Position numbers and translations under genes: made by a program
Shown: in pieces, positions 37,555 through 49,559 of the stretch
Layout of the letters: each line of letters begins with the position of its first letter
Numbering within the stretch: the first letter of the stretch is position 1
Assembly (NCBI RefSeq): GCF_000208745.1
Contig: NC_030852.1
Location: forward strand, 21,347,844-21,411,843
DNA length: 64,000 bases
Origin: Theobroma cacao
Lineage: Eukaryota > Streptophyta > Magnoliopsida > Malvales > Malvaceae
Direction: 5' to 3'
The notes under the pieces: model-generated
Told to the model about the DNA's origin: nothing
What the model saw: the letters and a program-made list of their open reading frames with translations, nothing else
Database searches by the model: none

Positions 37555-40500
37555 TGTCAAGCCTAGCTCCATTATATACTTGCCATGTCATTGATGTACT
37601 TGATAGCATGTTTGCATACTTGGATGCCTCAAAAAATCGTTAAAAGTTGGTATTGTACCTAGTGGTACAATTAAGTCGATTAAAACCTTGAACTAGTCCA
37701 AATAGAGATTTTAGGATGTATTTGAGAGTTATTGAACCTTAGAATGTCTTAAAATAGTGATTCGGAGTTCAAGGATTAATTTGGAATCCAATTGGGAATT
37801 TTTATAACGTAAGGGTAAAATGGTCATTTTACCACCCGAGGGCAAAAATTGGAATGTTGGACAAGATTTTTGACCAAGTTTGACTAATTGGAGCATAATT
37901 TGAATTTGAAAAGTGAAAAATTTCAATTTTGACATTTTTTCGAGCATAAGAGCAAACCAGTCATTCCACGTGTCCGTGAGGACGTAATTGGAATTTTTAA
38001 AATTTTTCACCACCGTGACACTTGTCAAGCCCATGAATTTCACCTATTATCATTTTTATACTTTGGATAATTAAGGTATTAGATGTGGTGGTAAGAAAAT
38101 GCTTAATAGTTAAGTTTTAACCATGAATCATTCGCACGTTGACACGTGTCAAGCTTTAATTCTTTTATAATTTTCTTTATAAACCATCATAAACCTCTCC
38201 CAATTCTTCTTTCATTGCCGTGCAAGCCAAAGAAAAGGGGGGAAAGAATAGAAACAATCCTTGAGGAAGAAAATTCAAGAGAAATTCATCGGTTACCGAA
38301 AAATGAAGCGATCTGAGGTAAGATTTCGCGATTTTAGCTTAAGACTCACCTCTCCCATGCTTTCTTTTTCATTTTCTATGGTTGAAACCCAAACTTTCAT
38401 GAAGGAAGTCATGTTGGCCGAATCAAGGGGGGAAAGTTTTGATGATGGTTTTTGTTAGATTTCATGCTATCTAGGTGTTTTTAGTGGTTTTGTGATATTC
38501 GGTATGAAAAATAAGTAAGAAAACCACATGTCCTTCACTAAACCCTCCTTGGACGAATTTAATAGGGGAATTATTGATGATGAATTTTGTTATATTTCAT
38601 ATTATTTAGCTCTTATTTGATGATTTATGTTGTCGGATATCGACAATGGTTATCGAAAAGTATAGTTCTTTTAGTAAAAGACTTGACTGACAACGAGAAA
38701 ATCATGGTAAATGGACTTGGATTTGATTTCTAATTATATATATGGACTTATTGGACTGTGTTGACACTGATTAGCAAGTTAGTTCCGAATCGAAATGAGT
38801 TTTAGATGTGATAATTTAAGTCACAATCAAGTTTATTGAGGTACTTTGGGTGTATTTAAAGTACCGAAAGTGCAATGAATCTATTTGGGGTTGAATCAGA
38901 TGTTTTGGCTAATTAAATAATGTATAGTGCGAGTTAGGTCGAATACCATTTCAGTCCAATAACAATTGAACTTATGTAGAATACCATCTTTAAGTGATTA
39001 TTCGAACATTCCTTATTCAATTTCATGCATTCATATAGAGCCTGGAATAATTTTATAATAGTTTGGCACAAATGTATGGAATTACTTGTTGTGTATTAGG
39101 TATAGGTGGTGAACCCTCTGGTAAGGGTAAGGATATCGTATTTGAGGACCAGAAGTAGGAGTACTCCCCGTTATTATGAGTAATCAGACTATCATCTTAA
39201 CTATCTAAAGTAGTTTATACTCATTTTTATGATTTTAAAGAATAATGAACTTAAATTGTAAACTATTATGTTTTATAACTAAAGTGTTGGTTAAATGAAA
39301 TGAGATTCATAATTTGGTTTGAAATTGAATCTTCGTTTTTGGAAATTGAGTAAGTGGAGACTATATACTTGTGTTATATATATGTTTTGACTATTGTTAG
39401 TTATGTCGACCCTGCTTTGTAATAAATGTATCTGCATAACGGGATTTGTAATTGACATATGGTTGGAATTGATGGCTTATGACAATGTGATGGCATAAAT
39501 GGCTGGATTTGTGTTTGTGTGAATGTATGAACTGTTTTGTTTTACCTTGACAGGCTGGGTAATATCATATTTGTCATGTCATACTGCCGAAATTTTTATT
39601 AATTTGGTGGGGTAATTGATTAGCTTACTGCAATGGGCAAGTTTCAATGGATCGGCCTATTAGAGGCACACGGTAAACCCCATCATATTTTACCTTAGTA
39701 TGAAAGGTGCGGAGGGTATCTCCTAAGGTAGTTTAAAGTTCACTTCACGCTGAACCACCATGTGAGGGTGAAACTCAGCCAACGCCAAGGAACGGTTGTG
39801 TTTTTAAATGTAAAAACATGTTTTATGTGTATATGTTATTTTAACAGACTTGGCGGACTCGATTGGATGCCTTGCGCAAGGTGTCACCGAATACAAGTTT
39901 TGGCACTAGCCTAAGTTTTTAAGAGAGTCATAAGCCTTGTTGATTTTTTTTATGTAATGTAACTGTTTTATATGGGTTGAAATGAGTTTTAAAGTTATGA
40001 ATCATATTATGATGAGATGTTTTAAATTGTCTCCATTTACTCGGCTTTAGATGTTATAGATGATCTTTGCTTACTCACTGGGTTTATAAAAACTCACCAC
40101 CCTTCTTTCACCCATTTCAGGCTCAGGGTAGTCTATAGACCGCCTATTTTGTCGAGGGTTTGCTTTTGGATTCGCACCCTTAGAAATCGTAGGTTTACAG
40201 TCGTGTTTATTTTTGTTTTTTTAGGGCTCACATGTGATTGTAGAATATTTTAGTATACCTTGGCGCAGTATGCTATTATATATACGAATTTATTTTGTTA
40301 TTACTTTTTATTAACTGCTTATGTAGAATTTTATAAATATTATTTTATATGAAAATGGAATATTTTATTCAATATTTTTATTTAGTTTGATTAGCCATAA
40401 TTTCACTTTAAATGGTGATTTAGATACCTAAATTTATTTTTAGATATGAAATGTATATTTTTCATTTATATATTATATTTTTAGCAAGTTTTCAAAATTT

Positions 40501-40758
40501 TTAGGTAAAATGACCAAAATACCCCTGTACGGTAGAAATTNAAATACCCTGTACGGTAGAAATTACTTTTGATTGTCTTTGATTTGAAAATAGTCTATAT
40601 TCTTTTAAAATATGATATTTAGTAACTACTACTCACAGGGGAGGCAGAGAATTGATGTTAGAGCCTTGCGAGGTTTCGGTTGACATTTCGGGTAAGGTAT
40701 GTCTATCTAGACATCGCGGCGGTTGTCTCGGGCTCGAAGATAGTATCGGGTCGTGACA
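37555..40758 (+). mobile_element. Solo LTR, family 1 (target duplication TTTAG)
   Basis: It runs from TGTCAAGCCTAGC at 37555 to GGGTCGTGACA at 40758, in plus sense. It is flanked by perfect TTTAG copies at 37550-37554 and 40759-40763. It is inserted in the Athila gag. The apparent 3204 bp includes one N and a duplicated 23-bp stretch (40518-40564). The usual conserved block is at about 39720-39805, and ACTCACTGGGTTTATAAA is at about 40075. Confidence 0.95.
40518..40564. other. Single-N join flanked by a duplicated sequence
   Basis: The N at 40541 is flanked on both sides by the same phrase (AAATACCCCTGTACGGTAG with AAATT, one base shorter on the right). This is what two overlapping contig ends look like when they are joined without being merged. 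Confidence 0.85.
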
Positions 40759-42765
40759 TTTAGACTTTAGTGTAATTTGGAGGACTACCCAATGATGATT
40801 CAAATGCTCATATTGTGAATATCCTAAAGATTTACGAGACATTCAAGCACAATGGGGTCTCCTTCCTTTTCATTAAGAGACAAGGCAAAGAGTTGGTTGA
40901 TTTCCATTCTTGCTAAATCCATTACTATTTGGGATGATTTGGCTCAAAAGTTTTTAGCTAAGTTCTTTAAGCCAGCTAAGACAACGAAGATGTGGAACAA
41001 CATCATATCATTTATGCAATTGGATTTTGAGTCACTAGATGAGGCTTGGAAGAGATGCAAGGATCTATTCAAAAGATGTCTTCATCATGGGTTACTTAAA
41101 TGGCTGCAAGCACAGACTTTTTATGATGGGTTGTTGGATCCAATTAGAACTATTATTGATGTTGCAGCAAGTGGAGCACCCATGGAAAAATCTATTGATA
41201 AGGCATATGATTTGTTGGAGGAGATGGCTTATAATAATTATCAATCGCCATCTGAAAAATTGGTGCCTAAAAGAGTTGCTAGTATTAATGAGTTGGATGC
41301 AATTAATGCTTTGACTGCACAAGTAGCTACTTTAACTAAGAAATTCGATACTTTGGGAGTTCATGCTATTCAGAGCCTATTCATGACTCGTGACTTGTGT
41401 GAAGAAAGGCATTGTAATGATCATTGCCCAATTAATTTTGAATCAATGCAATTGTTTGGAACTTTAATAGGTAGCAAAACATTCTAATATTCTTTTTGTT
41501 AAAGCTTTGGAACAAACGCCAACCTATGTTAAGTTTCTGAAAGACATTTTAACTAAGAATAGAAGATTAGGTGAGTTTGAGACAATTGCAGTTATTGAGG
41601 AGTGTAGTTATATCATCTAGAATAAGCTTCCATCAAAGCTCAAGGATCTTGGAAGTTTCACCATTTCATGCACTATTGGCACTCTACTCTTTGCAAAAGC
41701 TTTAAGTGATTTGGGAGCAAGTATCAATTGATGCATTTGTCTATTTATTGGAAACTTGGTTTAGGAGAAATCAAGCCTACTACTGTGACCTTATAACTTG
41801 CTGATCGATCTCTTACTTATCCAAGAGGTATTATTGAAGATGTGCTTGTTAAAGTTGATAAGTTTATCTTTTTAATAGACTTTATTGTACTTGACATGGA
41901 GGAAAATTAAACTATTCCTATTATTCTTGGGAGACCATTTTTACATACTACTAGAGCTCTCATTGATGTTGAAAAAAGAGAACTTATCTTAAGGGTTCAA
42001 GACCAAGAGGTAACTTTTAATATTTTCAAAGCTTTAAAATTTCCTAAAGAAGTTAATAAGTGTTTTGTAGTGAATGTCATAAATAATGTCACCAATGAGG
42101 TATTTCTTGAGAATTATCCCAATAATCCACTTGAGGCTTCTTTAATTTCTATTTCAGAAAGGGATGATGATGAATTTATTGAATGCTTGAATTTGTTGTA
42201 TGTTCCATCACGTGTCATGCGATCTAATCCTCAATTTAAGTCCTTGGACCTTCCAATTGCTTCATCTTCACCAACCAAGCCTTATATTAAAGAACCTCCT
42301 ATCTTAGAACTGAAGCCATTACCAACACATTTGAGGTATGCTTTTCTTGGTGATTCATATATTCTTCTTGTTATTATTTCTTCTTCTCTTACTAATGTGC
42401 AGGAAGATAAGCTTTTGCAAGTGCTAAGGGAGTATATAAAGGCACCAGGATGGACCATTATAGACATCGAATGAATTAATCTGTTTTTATGCATGCATAA
42501 GATCTTCCTTTAGGATAACCATAAAACCACCATTAAGCATCAACGTAGACTTAATCTTATCATGAAAGAAGTGTTCAAGAAGGAGATCAATAAGAGGTTA
42601 GATGTAAGCATAGTGTATCCTATTTCAAATAGTGCATGGGTGAGTCTAGTCCAATGTGTGCCAAAGAAAAGAGGGATGACTGTAGTTGCTAAAGCCAACA
42701 ATGAGCTTATTCCTAGTAGGACAATGATTGGTTAGAGGATGTGCATAGATTATTGAAAGCTCAAC
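40759..42765 (+). pseudogene. Athila gag-protease-RT fragment
   Basis: Gag resumes with FGGLPNDDSNAHIVNI, lacks a few residues at about 40858, and continues open to 41487 (FSLRDKAKSWL, LDEAWKRCKDLFKRC, AYDLLEEMAYNNYQ: the retrotransposon gag domain). The aspartic protease follows (ALSDLGASIN then a TGA, LADRSLTYPRGIIEDVLVKV, IPIILGRPFLHTTRALIDVE), with an open stretch at 42070-42474. RT starts with DVSIVYPISNSAWVSLVQ and MCIDY, then ends abruptly at 42765. There are several stops, and everything 3' of the RT start is missing, so it is dead. Confidence 0.88.
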
Positions 42766-43714
42766 TAGGCCTTGGTGTCGAATTTACAATGCAAGTGCAT
42801 GCATTGTAATGAAAAGTAGAGTATCGTTCCCATGAGAAATTGCACCCAAAAACTTTTGTTAAGTACTAAAATTAACATAACTTAATTTTATTCAAACAAC
42901 CCAATTTAAAATTACTGAAAACTAAAAATAATAACAAAAATAGCAATTTAAACTATAAAAATCAATTAAACAAAGTCTAGAACCACAATATCCCTCAACA
43001 TTTCATTTGAATCTCTTTCACTCTCTCTTTACTTATTGGACAACTGAGTTGTTAACCTAGAGTTCTAAATTATTTATATGTCTCTTCCGATGTTCTTATA
43101 AAAATATATTTCTTCACCAATCGAATATATTCCTATGCAAATTGCAATTAAGAAAGACTCATTAAGCGTAGACTCTAATTATGGCTACATATGACATGTA
43201 AGTATATTCCTACCTTACATGCAAATTAAATCAATAATCTCATGTAATTGAAATTAAACATATGCTACTTCATCTAAGGCTTACACTAAACTCCCTCTTC
43301 TAGTTCCGTTTAGGTTACCTTATCTTTCTAGTTGGTGATTAGGCAATCAGACGCATTAATCACAAGACTGAAATAAACAACTCAAATACTATCAACCATA
43401 AGCAAGAAAGAGCATTAACATGTCAAACTACACGTTGGATTCAATTACAATTCTAGATAAGAAATTTAGTTCCTCATAACTACTAAAAACATCATCCAAA
43501 AAAGTTTAACCATCAATATAGAAAGTATAAAAGAACTAAAGAGAAAAGAAACCTAAGATTTGTCATCTTTTTTATCTTCACTCTTTAAGGGTTTTTCCTT
43601 GCTTTCTTGCTTGCTTGACAACACTTTTTATTTAAAGAAAATCTATCTTAATTGTTACCTTCGAGTGCTTTGAAAAGGCCTTTAAATGGGGCCTAGAATC
43701 TTACTCAAAATCAA
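42766..43714 (-). mobile_element. Inverted, truncated Athila LTR
   Basis: The reverse complement matches the LTR at 35601-37182. Examples are the GTACTTARCAAAAGTT region, and the AAAGGC...CACAATTAAG...GTTGTCAAGCA region. It lacks about the last 40-50 bp of the LTR at 42766 and is cut at 43714 by the SIRE-type LTR. Its orientation is opposite to the adjacent Athila gag-pol. Confidence 0.75.
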
Positions 43715-44894
43715 TGTTGGTCCCAAGTAAATGTGCTAGAGAAGGGGTGAATAACACTTTTTGGCTCTTACTAAAATTGATTTCTGATTGGGGACAAATG
43801 CAAGATAAAATAAAGATTTAATGATGAATGAAAAACTAAAAACAGAGCAGACAATCACACAAGAATTTATAGTGGTTTGGTCCAAGACCTATATCCACTA
43901 CCTTGATTGTTCAACCAAGGATTTTTCAAACCAATCACTATGAACGGTGAAATTCACAAGCTTTCACCAAGCTTTTACAATGGCTTTTACCAGGCTCAGC
44001 CAAAACCTTTCACAATAGTTTTTACCTGGATCAACCAAAACCCAACAACTAACTTTTTTAGGCTAAGTTAGAACCTGTACACTCAATCAAGCAATCCAAG
44101 CTTGAATAAATTCTCTTAGAGTGTCTCGCACACTTTAAGCATACAAGGAGAAGAGAAATAAATATGTACCTATGATCACTAACTTGATCTAAGTGGTACA
44201 AAGTGAAGTGCTTATCTCAAATACAAAGATAGGAGTGAAGTGCAGTAAGAGTGTAGAGAGTTTTTGCTGGTTTTTGAGCTCTTTTTAGACTTGGAAGCCT
44301 TAATTGCATTTTCTAGCCGTTGGGAGCCTCTTAAATACTTGAAAAATCAACTTTGATAGGTGTTAGGAAGTTTTTGACAGTTGGAAATAGTTTAGTGGCA
44401 GTTCTGGCCATTAATCTGTCTTCTAGTGCTCAATTCAAATTTTTTGATAGAATGATCTTAGTTGACTAATTGCGCTCTTAGTCGACTAAGTCGTTTTGTC
44501 TTCTGATCTCAGTTTTTGGCAGTGAGCACTTAGTCGACTAGCTTATTTCTTAGTCGATTAAGTTGTTTTTGTCTTGAAGCCCAAATTTCTGGCAGTAGGC
44601 TCTTAGTCGACTAACTTACTTCTTTGTCAACTAAGTCTTCTATGTCTCTCAATTCTCTTAAACTCGCCAGCTTCTTAATTGAATTTTAGCTGATTAATAC
44701 CCTTCATTATCCAACTAAAATGCTTTTGTTTTGTTGATCAATTGTGGCTCCTTATTCATATAATTTTTGATATGTGTCTTTGAATGATTGATTTATTCTT
44801 GGCATATAATTTTTGTCCTGCACACTCAAGTAGAGATATTAGACACAAATGAATGGGAATATTTTATTATCATCAAAAACTAATGGAGCCAACA
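43715..44894 (-). mobile_element. 3' LTR of a SIRE-type Ty1/Copia element
   Basis: On the minus strand it starts TGTTGGCTCCATTAG at 44894 and ends GGGACCAACA at 43715, so it has TGTTGG...CCAACA ends and is 1180 bp. It follows a polypurine tract. The text near 43865-43910 (AATTTATAGTGGTTTGGTCC) is characteristic of SIRE LTRs. It is inserted in the inverted Athila LTR. Confidence 0.85.
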
Positions 44895-44921
44895 ATCTCC
44901 CCCTTTTTGATGATGACAAGT
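44895..44921 (-). other. Polypurine tract of the SIRE-type element
   Basis: The minus strand reads GTCATCATCAAAAAGGGGGA then GAT directly before the LTR start. This sequence is a well-known signature of SIRE-type 3' ends. Confidence 0.85.
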
Positions 44922-45773
44922 ATTCCTTGATTAACAGCATAGTGTCTATTGATTCCTTTTTGTTCTGAAAAAAATGGAGGTTTTCCTCCCCGTAAGTGTG
45001 GGCTCCCCCTTAGTGTGTGCATATTTTATTATTCATTTAAGCACGATTTTATTTATGTCATACAGATATATATATTTATGCATAAATATAGAATAATCAA
45101 CAATAGGTGACTGGTTGACAAAATATCATTAATATTTCAGTTAACTGTCTATCATTAGCATATTGTTATCAAATTTTATTTATGCCATTAATCATTCAAC
45201 AGATATAGTATAATCAACATCCATATACATTTTCAACCAAATTCCATTCACAATATAATAAAAATTAATTATCAGCATAACAGCCCAATATTGGCATCAA
45301 ATCATTAAACAACAGCAGTCAAACTACCATAAACATCAAGAACAGACTTAAATGTTTAACCATCAGCAACTAAATAATATAAGTAGCTTAACAGCATCCC
45401 ATTTTCAACACAGTAACATAAACAACAAAGTTCAAATGTTCAACTATCAGCTGAACAAAAATAGCAAAAAACCAAACACAATAGTCATTATTTTGTTCCT
45501 AAATTGGCCCTGGATCATTTCTATTTTCTTTCTTCCTTAGACTTTCTATAATTACTCCCATTTTTTGTCATCATCAAAACTAGGGGGTGTTCAATCAGAT
45601 TCTGAAGAGGTTGAAGGGGTAGACTCATCAGTGCCATAATAGACATTAAGGGGTTCAAGTGATGGTCTTTTAGGTGAAGCTTCAGGGGATTGGTCTGAAA
45701 TTTGCAGTGGGTCTTCTACAGAGGAAATGGCTGAGGGTTTGGCTTTTTCTGCTATCCTAAAGGACTTTATTCT
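44922..45773 (-). mobile_element. Non-coding 3' part of the SIRE-type element
   Basis: A/T- and CA-rich sequence lies between the end of the post-pol ORF and the polypurine tract. It has no recognisable coding content apart from a degenerate continuation near 45600-45770 (acidic, Ser/Glu-rich in minus translation). Confidence 0.5.
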
Positions 45774-46584
45774 CTAAAGGAATTTCATTTTTGTGGCCAT
45801 GGTCTTCCTTCCTTTACTAGGTGGTTTAGGTTGCTCTTGTGTTGGTGCTGTAGCTTTTCCTTTGTCTTTCTCAAGTTGAGCAGTCTGCTCTGCAATGTGC
45901 ATTGACTTAGATGCTTGCTTTTGAGCTTTAGCCTTTGCTGCCTTTTTCTCTGCTTGTTCTTCTTGAACTATTTGATGAAAAAACATCTATTATTGATACT
46001 TCCTCAAAGTTAGGGGGTGATGGCTGTTCTTGTTGAGGTTCATGATGGGATGGAGAATTTTCAAATGAGCCAAGGACTTCAGTGCCTTGATCGGATTCAT
46101 CTTTGTTTTGAGGTTCAGGACCCTTGGCTTGAATAACAAGACTTGCAGCCTGAAAAGTGAAACCTTATGCCTAAAAGGCTAAACTTTCAACAACTTGTCC
46201 TGCTGGTGCTTGGCTTGGAGTAGCAAAGGTATCTGCAGCAGCAGGTTCAGAAGTCGATTTCCCTTTTCCTTTCATCACATTTTCAAGTTCTTCCAACTTT
46301 TCTTCAATTTTCTACATCTTCACAGCCTGGTCTGTGAGCTTTCCATCAATTCGCATCAGCAGATTCATAACCATTTCATTTGAAAATTGGGAGGGGGCTG
46401 TTTCTAATTGAGCAGGGAAAAAAGATTCTTCTCCTAGAGTAACCTTGGGAGTTTTAACAATTTTTTCTCCATCAAGTTTGTACCCTATCTTAGGCAAACT
46501 TCCAAGATAGATAGCTTGGTCCTTGCTTTTTTCTTGATCATTCTCATACCTAGAACTCCATATTCCCTTCTTCTTAACCAGTGA
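45774..46584 (-). pseudogene. Post-pol ORF of the SIRE-type element, C-terminal piece
   Basis: Minus-strand frames 46590-46312 (IWSSRYENDQEKSKDQAIYL, KIGYKLDGEKIVKTP) and 45986-45774 (Lys/Ala/Gln-rich coiled coil) continue the protein interrupted at 49408. It resembles the plant transposon-associated proteins found beyond pol in SIRE-like elements, the 'env-like' position. The evidence for an envelope function is only positional. One to two stops break it. Confidence 0.65.
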
Positions 46585-49407
46585 TGTCACGACTCGGAAC
46601 CTTCCTCGGGTTCATGATAACCGTCGCGACATCCCGATTGACACTCATTACCCGAAATGCCAATCGGAACCCCGCAAGGCTTACATATTAGTTTCTTTCC
46701 TTTCCTGTGAGCAATCGTTGTTAAACATTCCATTTTAAACAATTATCGGTCGTTTTCGGCTCAAATAAATCCAAAGATAATTTAATTTTTTTAAAAGGAT
46801 TTATAAACAAATATCACTATTCAAAATATTGATTAAAATATAGCATTTTTATATAAAACAATATTTATAGAAACACGTGTAAGAAATCTTTTGTAATGTG
46901 TAAGTAAAATAAATTCATACATACAAAAATTTACTAAGTTATACTGTACAATAATGGTTACAATGACAAGTGGCCCAAAATACACCCAGTGTTGGTGCTA
47001 GAAACCTATTGTCTGTGTGGTAGAGATGTCAACTGGAATCCTCGACAAAATAAGGTATCTACAAGCTACCACAGACCTGAAATGTTTGGAAAGGAGGTGA
47101 GTGAGATTTTGCAATCCCAATGAGTAAACAGACATTATCATAAATATCTAAAGGCGAGTAACATGGAGGCAAGTTTAAACAACAAATTATGAACCATTTC
47201 ATAATGTTTTCAATTTATTTCTTAAACCATAAAATATTTGTAATTTACCAAAACAGTTGTTAAGGCTTATGTCTTTTATTAAAAACAAGGCTCAAGCCAA
47301 AATTAATCCTCGGGGATACCTTGGTCGAGGCATCTAACCGAGTCCGCCAAGGTTGTTATAACATTTACATATGAAACACATTTTTATTTTTAAAACAAGC
47401 CGTTCCTTGGCATTGACCGAGTTACGCATTCACGTGGGGGTTCGATGTGAAGCGAGCTCTAACACTACCCCAGGAGTTACCCTCCTCGCCTCTACAATCA
47501 GAGTAACTATATAACCGGGTTTACCGTGCCCTTCTAATAGGCAGTCCACGAAAACCCGTCACTGCAGTGACTAACCCACCAATTTTAATAAAATTTTGAC
47601 AGTATAACGTGGCTTTTATTTATTTATCCAGCCTGCATAGTAAAAACANNNNNNNNNNNNNNNNNNNNNNNNNNNNNNNNNNNNNNNNNNNNNNNNNNNN
47701 NNNNNNNNNNNNNNNNNNNNNNNNNNNNNNNNNNNNNNNNNNNNNNNNNNNNNNNNNNNNNNNNNNNNNNNNNNNNNNNNNNNNNNNNNNNNNNNNNNNN
47801 NNNNNNNNNNNNNNNNNNNNNNNNNNNNNNNNNNNNNNNNNNNNNNNNNNNNNNNNNNNNNNNNNNNNNNNNNNNNNNNNNNNNNNNNNNNNNNNNNNNN
47901 NNNNNNNNNNNNNNNNNNNNNNNNNNNNNNNNNNNNNNNNNNNNNNNNNNNNNNNNNNNNNNNNNNNNNNNNNNNNNNNNNNNNNNNNNNNNNNNNNNNN
48001 NNNNNNNNNNNNNNNNNNNNNNNNNNNNNNNNNNNNNNNNNNNNNNNNNNNNNNNNNNNNNNNNNNNNNNNNNNNNNNNNNNNNNNNNNNNNNNNNNNNN
48101 NNNNNNNNNNNNNNNNNNNNNNNNNNNNNNNNNNNNNNNNNNNNNNNNNNNNNNNNNNNNNNNNNNNNNNNNNNNNNNNNNNNNNNNNNNNNNNNNNNNN
48201 NNNNNNNNNNNNNNNNNNNNNNNNNNNNNNNNNNNNNNNNNNNNNNNNNNNNNNNNNNNNNNNNNNNNNNNNNNNNNNNNNNNNNNNNNNNNNNNNNNNN
48301 NNNNNNNNNNNNNNNNNNNNNNNNNNNNNNNNNNNNNNNNNNNNNNNNNNNNNNCCTTAGAATAAAATCAATTCATCATCATTGTACAGCATTGAGCATC
48401 CAGCCAAGAGTGGGTATTGTGAAAATTTAATGATTTCTTGCCCAATTTAATTTCTAAACACATTTAACTAACTAAAACTATCAATTTAACTAAAAATCAA
48501 AACCTAAAAATTTCAATTTCTCCCCCCTTGAAATTCGGCCAGCCCTTGATGTCACTTTTAGATCTCTCTCCTCAAGCATGCTAAATGGAAACAAAGGCAT
48601 AGGAAAGGTAAAAATCAAGCTAAAGTCGAAAAATCTTACTGTTAGACTCGTAAACAGGCGAAAAACGCGAATTCCCCTTTGAATTTTTCTAGTTTCCCTT
48701 TGTTTTCTTTGTTTTCTTCCTTTCCTCTCTATTTCCTCTCTTGTTCTTCCTTATGGCCGGCCATCACTTTAAATTGGGTTTAAATGGGTTGACTTTTCAT
48801 TAAAATAATATTAAACCATTAAAAAAATGCCATGTGTCACTTTCCCACTGGTCCGTTTTTAAAATTTCATCCATTTGTTTCCAAATTTTCACCATACACT
48901 TGTCCCACATATCCATAGCTTAGATAAAATTCTCAGACTTATCCAAAGTCTTGGTGAAGTAATTTTTGAAATTTACGCTTTTGCCCCCTTAAAAGTCAAA
49001 AATTACATTTTTGCCCCAAAAATTGAAAAATTGCCCATAGACATATTTTTCATCCCTTATACTCATACCATTCTCTAATTTGTCAAATTTGATCTAAATT
49101 CTCTCAAAATCTCAAATTTTTTCCACGGGTGGAAAAATTATGATTTTGCCCCTAAACTTCAAAATTTTCAATTTTTTCCCAAATGAACCCTCGAACTCCG
49201 AACAATCATTTTTAGGCATTCCTTGGCTATAAAATATTAAATTTCATCCTACGATTTCTATTTGAACTAGTTCGAGGTTAAATCAATTCAAATGTACCGT
49301 TAGGTACAATACCGGGTTTCGTCTATTCTTAGGGACTTTTTTAGCATAATAACATGCTACTCAGTGCATGTATGTTATGACATGTATTTATAGGGTCGGG
49401 TTTTACA
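46585..49407 (-). mobile_element. Solo LTR, family 1 (target duplication AGTGA), with sequence gap
   Basis: It runs from TGTCACGACTCGG at 46585 to GGGTTTTACA at 49407, in minus sense. Perfect AGTGA copies sit at 46580-46584 and 49408-49412. It is 2823 bp including 706 Ns. It interrupts the SIRE post-pol ORF inside a codon run that resumes on the other side. Confidence 0.93.
47649..48354. other. Assembly gap, 706 N
   Basis: A run of N lies inside the solo LTR. No reading frame across it is meaningful. Confidence 1.
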
Positions 49408-49559
49408 AGTGAGGTGATCACATTTCCATATGGCAGATTTATTTTATCAATTTGACAAGTTTTCCACATCCTCTCAATCATAAATCTACCTAAGTTGAGT
49501 GAAGCACCACTAAAGGCATGCTTCATCAACCACATGTCCTGGAGGTTGACATAGCTAAG
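49408..49559 (-). pseudogene. Post-pol ORF of the SIRE-type element, middle piece
   Basis: Only 152 bp remain between two solo LTRs. The minus strand reads YVNLQDMWLMKHAFSGASLN and INLPYGNVITSLV and joins in frame with the piece at 46584. Without the flanking LTRs it would be overlooked. Confidence 0.75.

Noticed and set aside
38261..38458. 65-codon open frame, plus strand
   Set aside because: It lies in the leader part of a solo LTR. Other family copies do not keep it open.
47609..48430. 273-codon open frame on the plus strand
   Set aside because: It is mostly N, inside a solo LTR.
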